Source of the DNA: Microbacterium hatanonis
Lineage (GTDB): Bacteria > Actinomycetota > Actinomycetes > Actinomycetales > Microbacteriaceae
Assembly: GCF_008017415.1 (NCBI RefSeq)
Contig: NZ_VRSV01000001.1
Location: 1,736,001-1,800,000 of the forward strand
Reading direction: 5' to 3'
Length of the DNA stretch: 64,000 nt
Shown here: in pieces, positions 7,848 to 16,657 of the stretch
Layout: the number at the start of each line of letters is the position of its first letter
Numbering within the stretch: the stretch's first letter is position 1
The notes under the pieces: model-generated
The model's input: the letters and a program-made list of their open reading frames with translations, nothing else
Databases searched by the model: none
What the model was told of the DNA's origin: nothing
Translations under genes and position numbers: made by a program

Positions 7848-9383
7848 GTGGCAGATAACGACGTCGTCGACACCGTTCACGGACCGGTTCGGGGTACCTC
7901 CGACGGGTCGGTCCGGAGCTTCCGGGGTATCCGGTTCGCCGCTCCTCCCGTCGGAGACCTGCGGTGGCGTGCGCCCGAGCTCCCCGAGGCGTGGACGGAA
8001 CCCGCGGATGCGACCGCGTTCGGCCCGATGCCCGTCCAGCCCGCGAACCAGATCATCGTGTTCCCCGACGGGGTCTCGCAGAGCGAGGACTGCCTCTTCC
8101 TCAACGTCTGGACCCCGGAGTCGGCGCGCCCCGGAGACGATCTCCCGGTGATGGCCTGGGTGCACGGCGGCGCGTACATGTTCGGCGGCACCGCGCAGCC
8201 GATGTTCGACGGACGATCGTTCGCCCACACCGGCGAAGTCGTCGTCGTGACCCTCGCGTACCGGGTCGGCGCGCTCGGCTTCCTCGACCTCTCGCGCCTG
8301 CTGCCCGACGCCGACCCGAACCCGGCGCTGCGCGACGTGCTCGCGGGGCTGCGATGGGTGCAGGAGAACATCCGCGCCTTCGGCGGCGACCCCGACAGGG
8401 TCACGCTGTTCGGCGAATCGGCCGGCGGCGGAATCGTCACGACACTGCTCGCGGTGCCGGAGGCGAGTGGCCTCTTCGCCCGCGCCATCGCCGAGAGCTC
8501 CCCCGCGACGTCCGTGTACGGGCAGGACCGTTCCGAGCACGTCGCCCGCACCCTGTTGCACGACCTGGGGATCGACGCATCCGACACCGGCATGCTCCGG
8601 GGCCTCGCCGCGGATCGGATCACCTCGGCGGGCATGGACATCTTCTCCCGCATCCCGCACGACGACCCGGGCACCCTCGCGTTCGCCCCCGTCGTCGACG
8701 GCCACCTGGTCCCCGAGCACCCGCCGGCCGTCTTCGCCCGCGGCGGCTCACTGCCGGTCCCGCTCATCATCGGCACCAATCGCGACGAGGCCACGTTGTT
8801 CACGCGCATGAAGTCGCCGCTGATGCCGGTCAGCACCGAAGCGCTCGCCGTCATGACGGCCGATCTCCGCGCCGAGCGTCCGGATCTGGACGTGCCCGCC
8901 GATGCCGAGATCGCCGGCGCCTACAGCGGCCTGCGGGCTCCCGCCCGCGGACCGGCGATCTCGCGCGACCTCGGATTCCGGATGCCGACCGTCTGGGTCG
9001 CCGAGGGGCACAGCCGGGTCGCGCCGACCTACCTCTACCGGTTCGACTGGACGACACCGCTCCTGCGCCTCCTCGGCATCGGTGCCTCCCACGGCACCGA
9101 GCTCCCCTACGTCTGGGGAAACCTCGCCACGTCGCGCAAGGACATCACCTTCCGACTCGGCGGACTCCGCACCGGCCGGGCCGTGTCGACCCGCATGCAG
9201 TCGAGATGGATCGGGTTCGCCGTCGACGGCGAACCCTCGGCCGACGACGACAGCGCGCCGTGGCCGCCGTACACCGTGCCCGAGCGCCGTTCGCTCGTCA
9301 TCGACAGGACGGATGCCGCGGTCGCAGACCTCGATGCCGAGGGTCTGAGCGTCTGGGGCACGACCCCGTTGGCGTTCCCGTGA
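7848..9383 (+). CDS. Type-B carboxylesterase/lipase
   Basis: A 511-residue esterase of the carboxylesterase type B family with an alpha/beta-hydrolase fold. Landmarks are FRGIRFAAPP near the N terminus, EDCLFLNVW, oxyanion loop WVHGGAYMFG, nucleophile GESAGGG (Ser about 190), acid residue in GTNRDEATLF (about 313) and His in ASHGTELPYVWG (about 414). There is no signal peptide, so it should be cytoplasmic. The GTG start has GAGGGAAGGA 6-8 nt upstream. TAGCCT at 7816-7821 is a plausible -10 giving a leader of about 20 nt. It probably forms an operon with the epoxide hydrolase 38 nt downstream. Confidence 0.9.
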   Translation: MADNDVVDTVHGPVRGTSDGSVRSFRGIRFAAPPVGDLRWRAPELPEAWTEPADATAFGPMPVQPANQIIVFPDGVSQSEDCLFLNVWTPESARPGDDLPVMAWVHGGAYMFGGTAQPMFDGRSFAHTGEVVVVTLAYRVGALGFLDLSRLLPDADPNPALRDVLAGLRWVQENIRAFGGDPDRVTLFGESAGGGIVTTLLAVPEASGLFARAIAESSPATSVYGQDRSEHVARTLLHDLGIDASDTGMLRGLAADRITSAGMDIFSRIPHDDPGTLAFAPVVDGHLVPEHPPAVFARGGSLPVPLIIGTNRDEATLFTRMKSPLMPVSTEALAVMTADLRAERPDLDVPADAEIAGAYSGLRAPARGPAISRDLGFRMPTVWVAEGHSRVAPTYLYRFDWTTPLLRLLGIGASHGTELPYVWGNLATSRKDITFRLGGLRTGRAVSTRMQSRWIGFAVDGEPSADDDSAPWPPYTVPERRSLVIDRTDAAVADLDAEGLSVWGTTPLAFP

Positions 9384-9420
9384 GAGACGGCGTCGCGCCG
9401 GAGACGCGGAGGGGCCGATC

Positions 9421-10548
9421 ATGAGTGCCCTCGAGCGTGTGTCCACCGTGTCGGCCGCTGACGTGAGCGGGCTCCGCGACCGACTCCGGAACACGCGATG
9501 GGCACCCCGGTGGCCTGTCGACGGGTGGGCTGCCGGAACCGACGAGGCCGAGCTCCGCCGTCTGGTCGCCTACTGGGCGGACGGCTACGACTGGGAGGCG
9601 CGCGAGCGGGAGATCAACGATCTGCCGTGGGCGGAGGTCCTGCTCGACGGGGTGCCGCTGCGCTACCTGCGCTTCGACGCCGAGACGGCCGGCGCACTCC
9701 CCGTGATCCTCACGAACGGATGGCCGAGCACGGCGGTCGAACTCGTCGAGCTGGCGCGGCACCTCTCCACCCCGTCCGAGCACGGCGGTGACGCGGCGGA
9801 CGCGCTCACCGTCATCGTGCCGGCCCTCCCGGGGTTCCCGTTCTCACCGCAGCGCCCTTCCCACGAGGATCAGACCCATGAGCTCTGGCATCGGCTGATG
9901 CACGACGCTCTGGGCTTCGATCGGTACGCCGCGCACGGCGGCGACCTCGGGGCAGGCATCACGTCGCGACTCGCGCACGCCCACCCCGAATCGGTCGTGG
10001 GGATACACCTCCTCGCGGTCGCGTCGCCGCTCTCCATCGCGTCGGACACCCTCTCCGCCGCCGAGCGGGCGTATGTCTCGTCCGCGGAGCGCTGGCACGA
10101 CGAGGAGGGCGGCTACGAGCACGAGCAGCAGACACGACCGCTCAGCCTCGCACCGGCCCTCTCGGACTCCCCGGCGGGGCTGCTGGGGTGGATCGTGGAG
10201 AAGTACCGGGCGTGGAGCGATTGCGGTGGCGACCTGTCATCGAGGTTCAGCGACGACTTCCTCCTGACCCAGGCGTCGCTCTACTGGTTCTCGAACGCGA
10301 TCTCGACCTCGTTCCGGCCGTACTGGGAGTTCGCCACCGGGCGCACGGCGCGCGTGGGGCCCGTGGTCGTCCCCACCGCCGTCGCGGTCTTCCCGTTCGA
10401 CCTGACGCAGCCTCCGCGCGAGTGGGCCCAACGCACCTACGACGTGGTGCGGTACACCCGCATGCCGCGGGGCGGGCACTTCGCACCGCACGAGGAGCCC
10501 GCGCTCCTGGCCGACGACCTCCGGGAGTTCCTCAGACCGCTGCGGTGA
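9421..10548 (+). CDS. Epoxide hydrolase with EHN domain
   Basis: A 375-residue enzyme that opens epoxides to vicinal diols. The N-terminal EHN domain (residues 1-110, with LRNTRWAPRWP and a tryptophan-rich stretch) is followed by the alpha/beta hydrolase core. The oxyanion segment is NGWPST, nucleophile Asp is in HGGDLGAG (about residue 174), and the catalytic His is in GGHFAPHEEP (about 352). ATG 9421 is preceded by GGAGGGG at good spacing. It converges on tatB with only 9 nt between stops. With the carboxylesterase it forms a two-gene catabolic unit lying between mrp and tatB. Confidence 0.9.
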   Translation: MSALERVSTVSAADVSGLRDRLRNTRWAPRWPVDGWAAGTDEAELRRLVAYWADGYDWEAREREINDLPWAEVLLDGVPLRYLRFDAETAGALPVILTNGWPSTAVELVELARHLSTPSEHGGDAADALTVIVPALPGFPFSPQRPSHEDQTHELWHRLMHDALGFDRYAAHGGDLGAGITSRLAHAHPESVVGIHLLAVASPLSIASDTLSAAERAYVSSAERWHDEEGGYEHEQQTRPLSLAPALSDSPAGLLGWIVEKYRAWSDCGGDLSSRFSDDFLLTQASLYWFSNAISTSFRPYWEFATGRTARVGPVVVPTAVAVFPFDLTQPPREWAQRTYDVVRYTRMPRGGHFAPHEEPALLADDLREFLRPLR

Positions 10549-10557
10549 GCATGTCGG

Positions 10558-10935
10558 TCAGGTGGCCTCGGAGTCGAACGGCGGTCTGACGTCGGGAGAG
10601 AAGGCTCCGCGGGTGGGTTCCGTTCCCGCCGCGGCCATCGTGGCCGCGACGCTCGCGGCCTGGACGCTCGCGACCGGCGCGTCGTCGAGCAGAGCCTCGC
10701 GGATGATGCGTCGCGGGTCGTACTGACGGGGGTCGAGCTTGCGCCAGTCGACGTCGTCGAACTCGGAGCCCATCTCGTCGCGAACCCGCGATCGGGCGCC
10801 CTGGAGCATCTCTTTCGCGCGGGTCGTCAGACGCGCGAGCCCCTCGGCGTAGCGAGGCAGTCTTTCGGGTCCGATGAGGAGCGCGGCGATCACCCCGATC
10901 AGCAGCAGCTTCTCGATGGTGAGCCCGAAGAACAT
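10558..10935 (-). CDS. tatB: Sec-independent translocase subunit TatB
   Basis: A 125-residue twin-arginine translocation subunit that works with TatC in substrate recognition. It shows the hallmark N-terminal helix MFFGLTIEKLLLIGVIAALL, the hinge motif GPERLP, an amphipathic helix (YAEGLARLTTRAKEM) and an acidic DxDW-containing tail typical of actinobacterial TatB. TatA and TatC are not in this window. The start at 10935 is supported by TACGCT on the minus strand 7 nt upstream. In actinobacteria tatB commonly lies near mrp and an O-methyltransferase, as here. Confidence 0.92.
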   Translation of the reverse strand: MFFGLTIEKLLLIGVIAALLIGPERLPRYAEGLARLTTRAKEMLQGARSRVRDEMGSEFDDVDWRKLDPRQYDPRRIIREALLDDAPVASVQAASVAATMAAAGTEPTRGAFSPDVRPPFDSEAT

Positions 10936-10942
10936 GGGTCTC

Positions 10943-10948
10943 AGCGTA
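10943..10948 (-). promoter_or_regulatory. -10 hexamer of leaderless tatB
   Basis: TACGCT on the minus strand, 7 nt before ATG 10935. Confidence 0.5.
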
Positions 10949-11007
10949 CTCGTCGCGCCTACGCGTGCGCTGTGCCTCGCCCACGTAATCTGTGCGAGGA
11001 GGTCGAG

Positions 11008-11646
11008 ATGAGCGGTAGCGAAGCGAACCAGCGATTCGTGTCGGAGGCGACGGTGGAGCCCGAGCACATCGCGAGGGCGCGCGCGCATGCCCTCGAACTC
11101 GGAGCACAGCCCGTGAGCGCGCCGGTGGGCGCTCAGATGGCGGTCATCGCCGCAGCATCCCGCGCCCGGAGCATCATCGAGGTCGGCACCGGTGGAGGCG
11201 TGTCCGGGCTCTGGCTCCTGCGCGGCGCACCCGGTGCGACCCTCACCACGATCGACAGCGAGCCCGAGCACCTCGGTGCCGCCCGCCAGGCGTTCGCCGA
11301 CGCGAAGATCCCCGCCGCCCGCGCCCGCTTCATCACCGGTCGGGCCTCCGACGTCCTTCCCCGCATGAACGAGGCGTCGTACGACATCGTGCTGATCGAC
11401 GCCGATCCCGAGGGCGTCATCGAGTACGTCGAGCACGGTCTCCGACTCGTGCGCGCGGGAGGCACCGTGCTGGTCCCCCGGGTGCTCGCCGGCGGCGCCG
11501 TCTCCGATCCGGTGCGCCGCGATCCTCAGACCGCGGCGTACCGCTCCCTGATCCAGGAGACGCAGGCGTCCCCCGCCGTCATCGGCGCCCTGTCGATCAC
11601 GGGCGAGGGCCTGCTGCAGCTCACGACGCTCCCCGAGACCCCGTGA
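11008..11646 (+). CDS. SAM-dependent O-methyltransferase
   Basis: A 212-residue class I methyltransferase of the catechol/caffeoyl-CoA O-methyltransferase family (Rv1220c type). The SAM loop EVGTGGGVSGLW lies at about residues 56-67, followed by TTIDSEPEHL (adenosine-binding acid) and YDIVLIDADPE (metal-binding Asp pair). ATG 11008 is chosen because GAGGAGG is 5 nt upstream. TAATCT (10986-10991) is a plausible -10. Substrate is unknown. It diverges from tatB. Confidence 0.88.
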   Translation: MSGSEANQRFVSEATVEPEHIARARAHALELGAQPVSAPVGAQMAVIAAASRARSIIEVGTGGGVSGLWLLRGAPGATLTTIDSEPEHLGAARQAFADAKIPAARARFITGRASDVLPRMNEASYDIVLIDADPEGVIEYVEHGLRLVRAGGTVLVPRVLAGGAVSDPVRRDPQTAAYRSLIQETQASPAVIGALSITGEGLLQLTTLPETP

Positions 11647-11653
11647 GAACGGC

Positions 11654-11685
11654 GATGGCGACCGCTCCGAAGAGCGATCGCCATC
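11654..11685. terminator. Bidirectional terminator between O-methyltransferase and DUF3117 genes
   Basis: GATGGCGA (11654-11661) pairs with TCGCCATC (11678-11685), with a further CGCTC/GAGCG stem inside. It lies between two convergent stop codons. Confidence 0.75.
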
Positions 11686-11700
11686 GTGAAGGACGAGACG

Positions 11701-11871
11701 TCAGGCGCTGACGACCCCGCTGAGCACGTCGTAGAGCTCCTTGGCTTCTGCATCGTTGACGGAGACGACCAGGCGCCCGCCGCCCTCGAGCGGAACACGC
11801 ACGATGATGAGGCGCCCCTCCTTCACGGCCTCCATCGGCCCGTCCCCGGTTCTCGGCTTCATGGCTGCCAT
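11701..11871 (-). CDS. Small DUF3117 family protein
   Basis: A 56-residue protein: MAAMKPRTGDGPMEAVKEG, then RLIIVRVPLEGGGRLVVSV and NDAEAKELYDVLSGVV. This matches the short, very conserved actinobacterial DUF3117 family (Rv1211 type) in length and sequence. Function is unknown. Its compact beta-rich pattern is often linked to nucleic acid binding, but that is inference. GGAG lies 5 nt before ATG 11871. A candidate minus-strand promoter is TTGCGT (11922-11927) with TACTTATG near 11899-11906. It is convergent with the methyltransferase gene across a shared terminator. Confidence 0.88.
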   Translation of the reverse strand: MAAMKPRTGDGPMEAVKEGRLIIVRVPLEGGGRLVVSVNDAEAKELYDVLSGVVSA

Positions 11872-11940
11872 CGTGGCTCCTTTTCGTCGTTAGGTCTGCA
11901 TAAGTAGTTTATCGTGAGCGAACGCAACATAACGGCGGCC

Positions 11941-13161
11941 TCAGGGGATCTGCCAATAGGTGTTGCCCAGGGCGTACATGTTGTATATCCACCACCACTG
12001 GCCCAGCAAGGCGACCGCGAGCACGCTCAGACGCCAGACGGGCGATTTCGGAACGGCGAGAGCGCCCCACAGTGGCGACAGCGGCACCAGCAGCCGGAAG
12101 ATGCTCGACTGCGGGAAGAACACCGCGAGAAGGTACAGCAGGTAGCTGGCCGACCAGAGGCGCACCTCGACACCGAGCCTGCGCACCTGGGGCAGAAGGA
12201 GCAGCGCCGCGGCGAGTCCGACGACCAGGAGGACGAGCGCGACGTACCCGGCGATCTCGCCGAGACCCCAGGTGCGGAACCAGAAGGCCGACGCCTGCAC
12301 GAAACCGTCGAACGGCACGAAATGGGGCGTCGTCTCGCCGAGCCAGTTGCGGCGCCACGCGAGCTCGGTCGCCAGGTACGCACCGGAGTCCCCCGTGACC
12401 ACGGCGGCGATCAGCTGCCAGGAGAAGCCCACAGCGGTCGCCAGGGCCCCGAGCGCGACGATGTGGACGATCTCGCGAGCCGGCAGCGTCTCGCGACGGC
12501 GGCGGAACCAGCGCCACACGCCGTACAACCCGAGCAGCAGGGCGAACGCGAGGATGCCCGGGCGGGTGTATCCCATCAGCGGGATCAACAGGTACAGCCA
12601 TCCGTAGCGGCGCTCCCGCAGGCACCACAGCGCCGCGAAGAGGAAGAAGAGGAACAGCGACTCCGCGTAGCCCACCTGGAACAGCGCGGCCAGCGGACCC
12701 GAGGCGAAGAACACCACGGCCCACATCGCCGCCGCGCGGTCGAGCCGCGGCCTCATCAGGGCGTACAGAGCGACGGATGCGCCGTATCCGGCCGTCACGG
12801 AGATGACGAGGGCTCCGGCACCCCACGAGCCCAGCAGCCCGCCGAGCCCCGCCGATGCGTACGCGTACAGGGGCATGAACGCCCACGAGTTCTCGGCTAC
12901 CGCTCCGCCATCGGTCAGCGGCAGCTGTGCCGGATACCCGTTGACCGCCGTGAACCAGTACCACGTGGCATCCCAGCCGACGACGAAGTCGCCCAGCCCG
13001 GCGCCGTCGCCGAAACGGGAGCCCTGCACCGAGAGGTGGGCGGCGAGCAGCAGGAAGACAGTCGTCACGACGCGCGCGAGCACGTAGATGATGCCGATCC
13101 GCGCGGCGACCGGGATGCGCGTCCAACCGCGCCCGGCGCGTGTCAGGACTGCGTCAGCCAC
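11941..13161 (-). CDS. PIG-V-like GT-C integral membrane glycosyltransferase
   Basis: A 406-residue polytopic membrane protein with about ten hydrophobic segments. It resembles the PIG-V (mannosyltransferase) family of GT-C enzymes. The loop after the first helix holds GDGAGLGDFVVGWDATWYW, whose acidic/WD pair is characteristic of the family. AFMPLYA and YAESLFLFF are also family landmarks. It probably transfers a sugar from a polyprenyl-phosphate donor outside the membrane. Donor and acceptor are unknown. The best start is GTG 13161, which overlaps the last 19 nt of dapE in another frame, so the two genes are coupled. Confidence 0.8.
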   Translation of the reverse strand: MADAVLTRAGRGWTRIPVAARIGIIYVLARVVTTVFLLLAAHLSVQGSRFGDGAGLGDFVVGWDATWYWFTAVNGYPAQLPLTDGGAVAENSWAFMPLYAYASAGLGGLLGSWGAGALVISVTAGYGASVALYALMRPRLDRAAAMWAVVFFASGPLAALFQVGYAESLFLFFLFAALWCLRERRYGWLYLLIPLMGYTRPGILAFALLLGLYGVWRWFRRRRETLPAREIVHIVALGALATAVGFSWQLIAAVVTGDSGAYLATELAWRRNWLGETTPHFVPFDGFVQASAFWFRTWGLGEIAGYVALVLLVVGLAAALLLLPQVRRLGVEVRLWSASYLLYLLAVFFPQSSIFRLLVPLSPLWGALAVPKSPVWRLSVLAVALLGQWWWIYNMYALGNTYWQIP

Positions 13162-14219
13162 GCCCGGAGTCCGCGCTCGACATCGTCGATCTGGCGCAGC
13201 GGCACGCGCTCCTCGTCGTGGTGGGCAAGGCTCGGGTCGCCGGGCCCGAAGTTCACCGCGGGCATTCCCATCGCCGAGAACCGGGCGACGTCGGTCCAGC
13301 CGTACTTCGGGCGCGGTTCCGCACCGACCGCGCGGACGAACTCCTGGGCGAGCGCCGCGTCGAGGCCCGGGCGGGCTCCCTCGGCGAGGTCGATGACCTC
13401 GACGTCGAAACCGGCGAACACCTCTCGGACGTGCTGCGAGGCCTGCTCACCGTCGAGACTGGGAGCGAAACGGTAGTTGACCTCGACCTCGCAGGCATCG
13501 GGGATGACGTTGCCGGCGACACCGCCGGCGATGCGGACGGCGTTGAGTCCCTCGCGGTAGACGAGGCCCTCGACCTCGACGTCGCGGGGGCGGTACTCGG
13601 CGAGGCGCGCGAGGATGGGTGCCGCGCGGTGGATGGCGTTGTCGCCCACCCACGCCCGCGCGCTGTGCGCCCGCGTGCCGCTGGTGCGCACGATCGCTCG
13701 CAAGTTTCCGTTGCATCCGCCCTCTACCTGGCCGTTCGACGGCTCGCCGAGAATGGCGAAGTCACCCGCGAACAGGTCGGGGCGCGTACGGGCGAGGCGC
13801 GTGAGTCCGTTGAGGTCGGCTGCGACCTCCTCGTGGTCGTACCACATCCAGGTGATGTCGACGCGAGGATCGGTCAGCTCGACCGCGAGCTTCAGCTGCA
13901 CGGCCACGCCGGCTTTCATGTCGACGGTGCCGCGCCCCCAGAGGTGCGGCTCGCCGTCGATGTCGACATCGCGGGTGGGTAGGTTCGCGTTGATCGGCAC
14001 CGTGTCGATGTGCCCCGCGATCACGACGCGCTTCGCACGCCCGAGGTTCGTGCGGGCCACGATGGTGTCTCCGTCGCGGTACACCTCGAGGTGCGCGAGG
14101 TCTGCGACGGCGGCCGCGATCGCGTCGGCGAGCGCTCCCTCGTCGTCGGAGACGCTGGGGATGTCGCAGATGGTGCGGGTGAGATCGACCGCGGACGATG
14201 ACAGGTCGAGAACCGGCAT
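13143..14219 (-). CDS. dapE: Succinyl-diaminopimelate desuccinylase
   Basis: A 358-residue M20 metallohydrolase that releases succinate from N-succinyl-LL-diaminopimelate in lysine and peptidoglycan precursor synthesis. Zinc ligands and catalytic Glu are visible: His in AGHIDTVP, Asp in WGRGTVDMKAG, Glu-Glu in YDHEEVAA, and His in DPSLAHHDEE near the C terminus. The dimerisation domain lies in the middle. The start is supported by TAGAAT 6 nt upstream (leaderless). It is divergent from dapD, which acts two steps earlier, across 78 nt containing both promoters. Confidence 0.94.
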   Translation of the reverse strand: MPVLDLSSSAVDLTRTICDIPSVSDDEGALADAIAAAVADLAHLEVYRDGDTIVARTNLGRAKRVVIAGHIDTVPINANLPTRDVDIDGEPHLWGRGTVDMKAGVAVQLKLAVELTDPRVDITWMWYDHEEVAADLNGLTRLARTRPDLFAGDFAILGEPSNGQVEGGCNGNLRAIVRTSGTRAHSARAWVGDNAIHRAAPILARLAEYRPRDVEVEGLVYREGLNAVRIAGGVAGNVIPDACEVEVNYRFAPSLDGEQASQHVREVFAGFDVEVIDLAEGARPGLDAALAQEFVRAVGAEPRPKYGWTDVARFSAMGMPAVNFGPGDPSLAHHDEERVPLRQIDDVERGLRAWLTQS

Positions 14220-14225
14220 GGCCCG

Positions 14226-14231
14226 ATTCTA
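14226..14231 (-). promoter_or_regulatory. -10 hexamer of leaderless dapE
   Basis: TAGAAT on the minus strand, 6 nt before ATG 14219. Confidence 0.6.
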
Positions 14232-14285
14232 CCGACCGCGCGCACTGCCTCCCGCCCGGAGGACGGCCCGCCTCGGCGGGACCAG

Positions 14286-14291
14286 TACCGT
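14286..14291 (+). promoter_or_regulatory. -10 hexamer of leaderless dapD
   Basis: TACCGT, then 6 nt, then ATG 14298. Confidence 0.6.
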
Positions 14292-14297
14292 GGAAGC

Positions 14298-15254
14298 ATG
14301 AGCGACGACCGTTGGGTATGGGGATTCGGCCTTTCGACTGTGAGCGAGAGCGGCACGGTCCTCGACGCGTGGTTCCCCGAACCCGCGCTCGGGCGACTGC
14401 CGCTGGGGCTCGACCCGGCGATCCCGCCAGCGACGCTCGACCAGCTCGCCGTCGCCGACCCCCGGCGCGCCGTCTCCACCGAGGTCATCGCGATCGAGGT
14501 CGACCTGGATGCGGCGCCCACCTCGACGGCGGACGCCTACCTGCGCCTGCACGCTCTCTCCCACCGGCTCGCCATGCCCAACGAGGTCGATCTGACGGGC
14601 ATCTTCGGACACCTGCCCAACGTCGCGTGGACCAATGCGGGTCCGATGCATCCCGACGACGCCACGCGTCTGCGCCCGTTCCTCCTGCGCGAGGGCATCC
14701 AGGTGCAGAGCCTCGACAAATTCCCCCGCCTGCTCGACTACGTCACGCCGGCGGGCGTCCGCATCGCCGATGCCTCGCGCGTGCGCCTGGGCGCCTACCT
14801 CTCCCCTGGCACGACCGTCATGCACGAGGGCTTCGTCAACTTCAACGCGGGCACCCTGGGCGCCTCGATGGTCGAGGGCCGCATCTCGCAGGGCGTCGTC
14901 GTCGGCGACGGCAGCGACATCGGGGGCGGGGCGTCGATCATGGGCACCCTCTCGGGCGGCGGATCGCACCGCGTGTCGATCGGCGCGCGCACGCTCCTCG
15001 GCGCGAACGCGGGCATCGGCATCTCGCTCGGCGACGACTGCATCGTCGAGGCGGGCCTCTACGTCACCGCCGGATCGAAGATCGTGCTGGCCGATCAGCC
15101 GACGAATGCCGATGGCGCGCGCCCGACCGCGAAGGGCTCCGACCTGTCCGGCCGCGATGGGCTGCTGTTCCGGCGCAACTCGCTCACCGGGTCGATCGAA
15201 GCATCCGTCCGCTCGGGCGTCGGCGTCACCCTCAACGAGGCCCTGCACGCGTAG
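14298..15254 (+). CDS. dapD: Tetrahydrodipicolinate N-succinyltransferase
   Basis: A 318-residue enzyme that succinylates tetrahydrodipicolinate from succinyl-CoA, the committed step of the succinylase branch. The N-terminal half is the actinobacterial-type domain. The C-terminal half is a left-handed beta helix built of hexapeptide repeats (VRLGAYLSPGTTVMHEGFV, then ASMVEGRISQGVVVGDGSD). NFNAGTLGASMVEGR and GGGASIMGTLSGGG are strongly conserved in DapD. Length fits the actinobacterial type. It is followed by a large nested palindrome before gltA. Confidence 0.95.
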   Translation: MSDDRWVWGFGLSTVSESGTVLDAWFPEPALGRLPLGLDPAIPPATLDQLAVADPRRAVSTEVIAIEVDLDAAPTSTADAYLRLHALSHRLAMPNEVDLTGIFGHLPNVAWTNAGPMHPDDATRLRPFLLREGIQVQSLDKFPRLLDYVTPAGVRIADASRVRLGAYLSPGTTVMHEGFVNFNAGTLGASMVEGRISQGVVVGDGSDIGGGASIMGTLSGGGSHRVSIGARTLLGANAGIGISLGDDCIVEAGLYVTAGSKIVLADQPTNADGARPTAKGSDLSGRDGLLFRRNSLTGSIEASVRSGVGVTLNEALHA

Positions 15255-15269
15255 CGGAGGCCCGCAAGA

Positions 15270-15344
15270 ACGACGAAACCCGTTCCTCTCGGCGAGACCC
15301 CGACATTCTGCGGGGGTTTCGCTGCGAGGAACGGGTTTCGTCGT
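15270..15344. repeat. Nested 75-nt palindrome P1 between dapD and gltA
   Basis: A perfect 19-bp outer stem (15270-15288 with 15326-15344) encloses a second 10-bp stem with one wobble (15292-15301 with 15313-15322). It lies between the convergent stops of dapD and gltA and should act as a bidirectional terminator. It is much longer than the simple terminators here and resembles the other long palindromes P2-P5 in design, though not in sequence. Confidence 0.8.
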
Positions 15345-15361
15345 CGGACGGCCGAGCGAGC

Positions 15362-16657
15362 TCAGGCGCCGGGATAGTCGCGCTCGGGCGCTCCCGTGTA
15401 GAGCTGCTGCGGGCGACCGATCTTGGTCTGCGGGTCGTGCTGCATCTCGCGCCAGTGCGCCAGCCATCCGGGCAGTCGGCCGATCGCGAACAGCACGGTG
15501 AACATGCGCGTCGGGAAGCCCATCGCCTTGTAGATCACGCCGGTGTAGAAGTCGACGTTCGGGTACAGACGGCGCTCCTTGAAGTAATCGTCGTGAAGGG
15601 CGATCTCCTCGAGCTCCTTCGCGAGATCGAGGAGCGGATCGCTCACGCCGAGTGCCTGCAGCACCTCGTCGGCGGACTCCTTCACCAGCTTGGCGCGCGG
15701 GTCGTAGTTCTTGTAGACCCGGTGCCCGAAGCCCATGAGCTTCACGCCGTCTTCCTTGTTCTTCACACGCTCGACGAAGCGCTCGACGCTCTCGCCGGAG
15801 TCGCGGATGCGGCCGAGCATCGCCAGCACCGCCTCGTTGGCGCCGCCGTGCAGCGGCCCGTACAGGGCGTTGATGCCGGCCGAGATCGACGAGAACTGGT
15901 TCGCACCCGTCGATCCGACCAGGCGCACGGTCGACGTCGACGCGTTCTGCTCGTGGTCTTCGTGGAGGATCAGCAGTCGCTCGAGTGCGCGGGACATCAC
16001 CGGGTTGACCTCGTAGTGCTCGGAGTGGACTCCGAAGTTCAGCTTGAGGAAGTTGTCGACGAAGCCGAGCGAGTTGTCGGGGTACAGGAATGCCTGACCG
16101 ACGCTCTTCTTGTGCGCGTACGCCGCGATGACGGGCAGCTTCGCCAGCATCCGCACGGTGTTGAGTTCGACGTGCTCGGGGTTGTGCGGGTCGGACTCCC
16201 CCTCGTAGTACGTCGAGAGCGCCGCGGTGGCTGCCGAGAGCACCGACATGGGGTGCGCGGTGTGGGGAAGCGCCGAGAAGAAGCGCTTGAGGTCTTCGTG
16301 GAGAAGGGTGTGGCGACGAATGCGCTCGTCGAAGGCGGCCAGCTCGTCGGCGGTCGGCAGTTCGCCGTAGATCAGCAGCCACGCGACCTCGAGATAGGTG
16401 CTGTTCTGAGCCAGCTGGCCGATCGGGTAGCCGCGGTATCGCAGGATGCCCTGGTCGCCGTCGATGAAGGTGATCTCCGACTTCGTCGACGCCGTGTTGA
16501 CGAACCCGTAGTCGAGGGTCGTGTGACCCGTCTGCCGGGTGAAGGTCGAGATGTCGACGCTCGGGGCGCCGTCGGTTCCTCGGATGACCGGGAATTCAGC
16601 AGTGGTGCCGCCGACGGTGACGGTGGCCTTGTCGTCCTGCGCTGCCGCGTCGCTCAT
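15362..16657 (-). CDS. gltA: Citrate synthase
   Basis: A 431-residue type II (hexameric-type) citrate synthase condensing oxaloacetate and acetyl-CoA. Active-site landmarks are GPLHGGANE (catalytic His), GFGHRVYKNYDPRA (second His) and the Asp in the HDDYFKERRLYPNVDFY segment. SSISAGINALYGPLHGG is nearly invariant. The N terminus (about 40 residues) carries the beta-strand domain of bacterial GltA. GAGGAGG is 4 nt before ATG 16657. A TATAGGCT/TGTAAGAAC stretch just upstream is a likely -10 region. A weak hairpin (16715-16727) separates it from dapC. Confidence 0.96.
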   Translation of the reverse strand: MSDAAAQDDKATVTVGGTTAEFPVIRGTDGAPSVDISTFTRQTGHTTLDYGFVNTASTKSEITFIDGDQGILRYRGYPIGQLAQNSTYLEVAWLLIYGELPTADELAAFDERIRRHTLLHEDLKRFFSALPHTAHPMSVLSAATAALSTYYEGESDPHNPEHVELNTVRMLAKLPVIAAYAHKKSVGQAFLYPDNSLGFVDNFLKLNFGVHSEHYEVNPVMSRALERLLILHEDHEQNASTSTVRLVGSTGANQFSSISAGINALYGPLHGGANEAVLAMLGRIRDSGESVERFVERVKNKEDGVKLMGFGHRVYKNYDPRAKLVKESADEVLQALGVSDPLLDLAKELEEIALHDDYFKERRLYPNVDFYTGVIYKAMGFPTRMFTVLFAIGRLPGWLAHWREMQHDPQTKIGRPQQLYTGAPERDYPGA

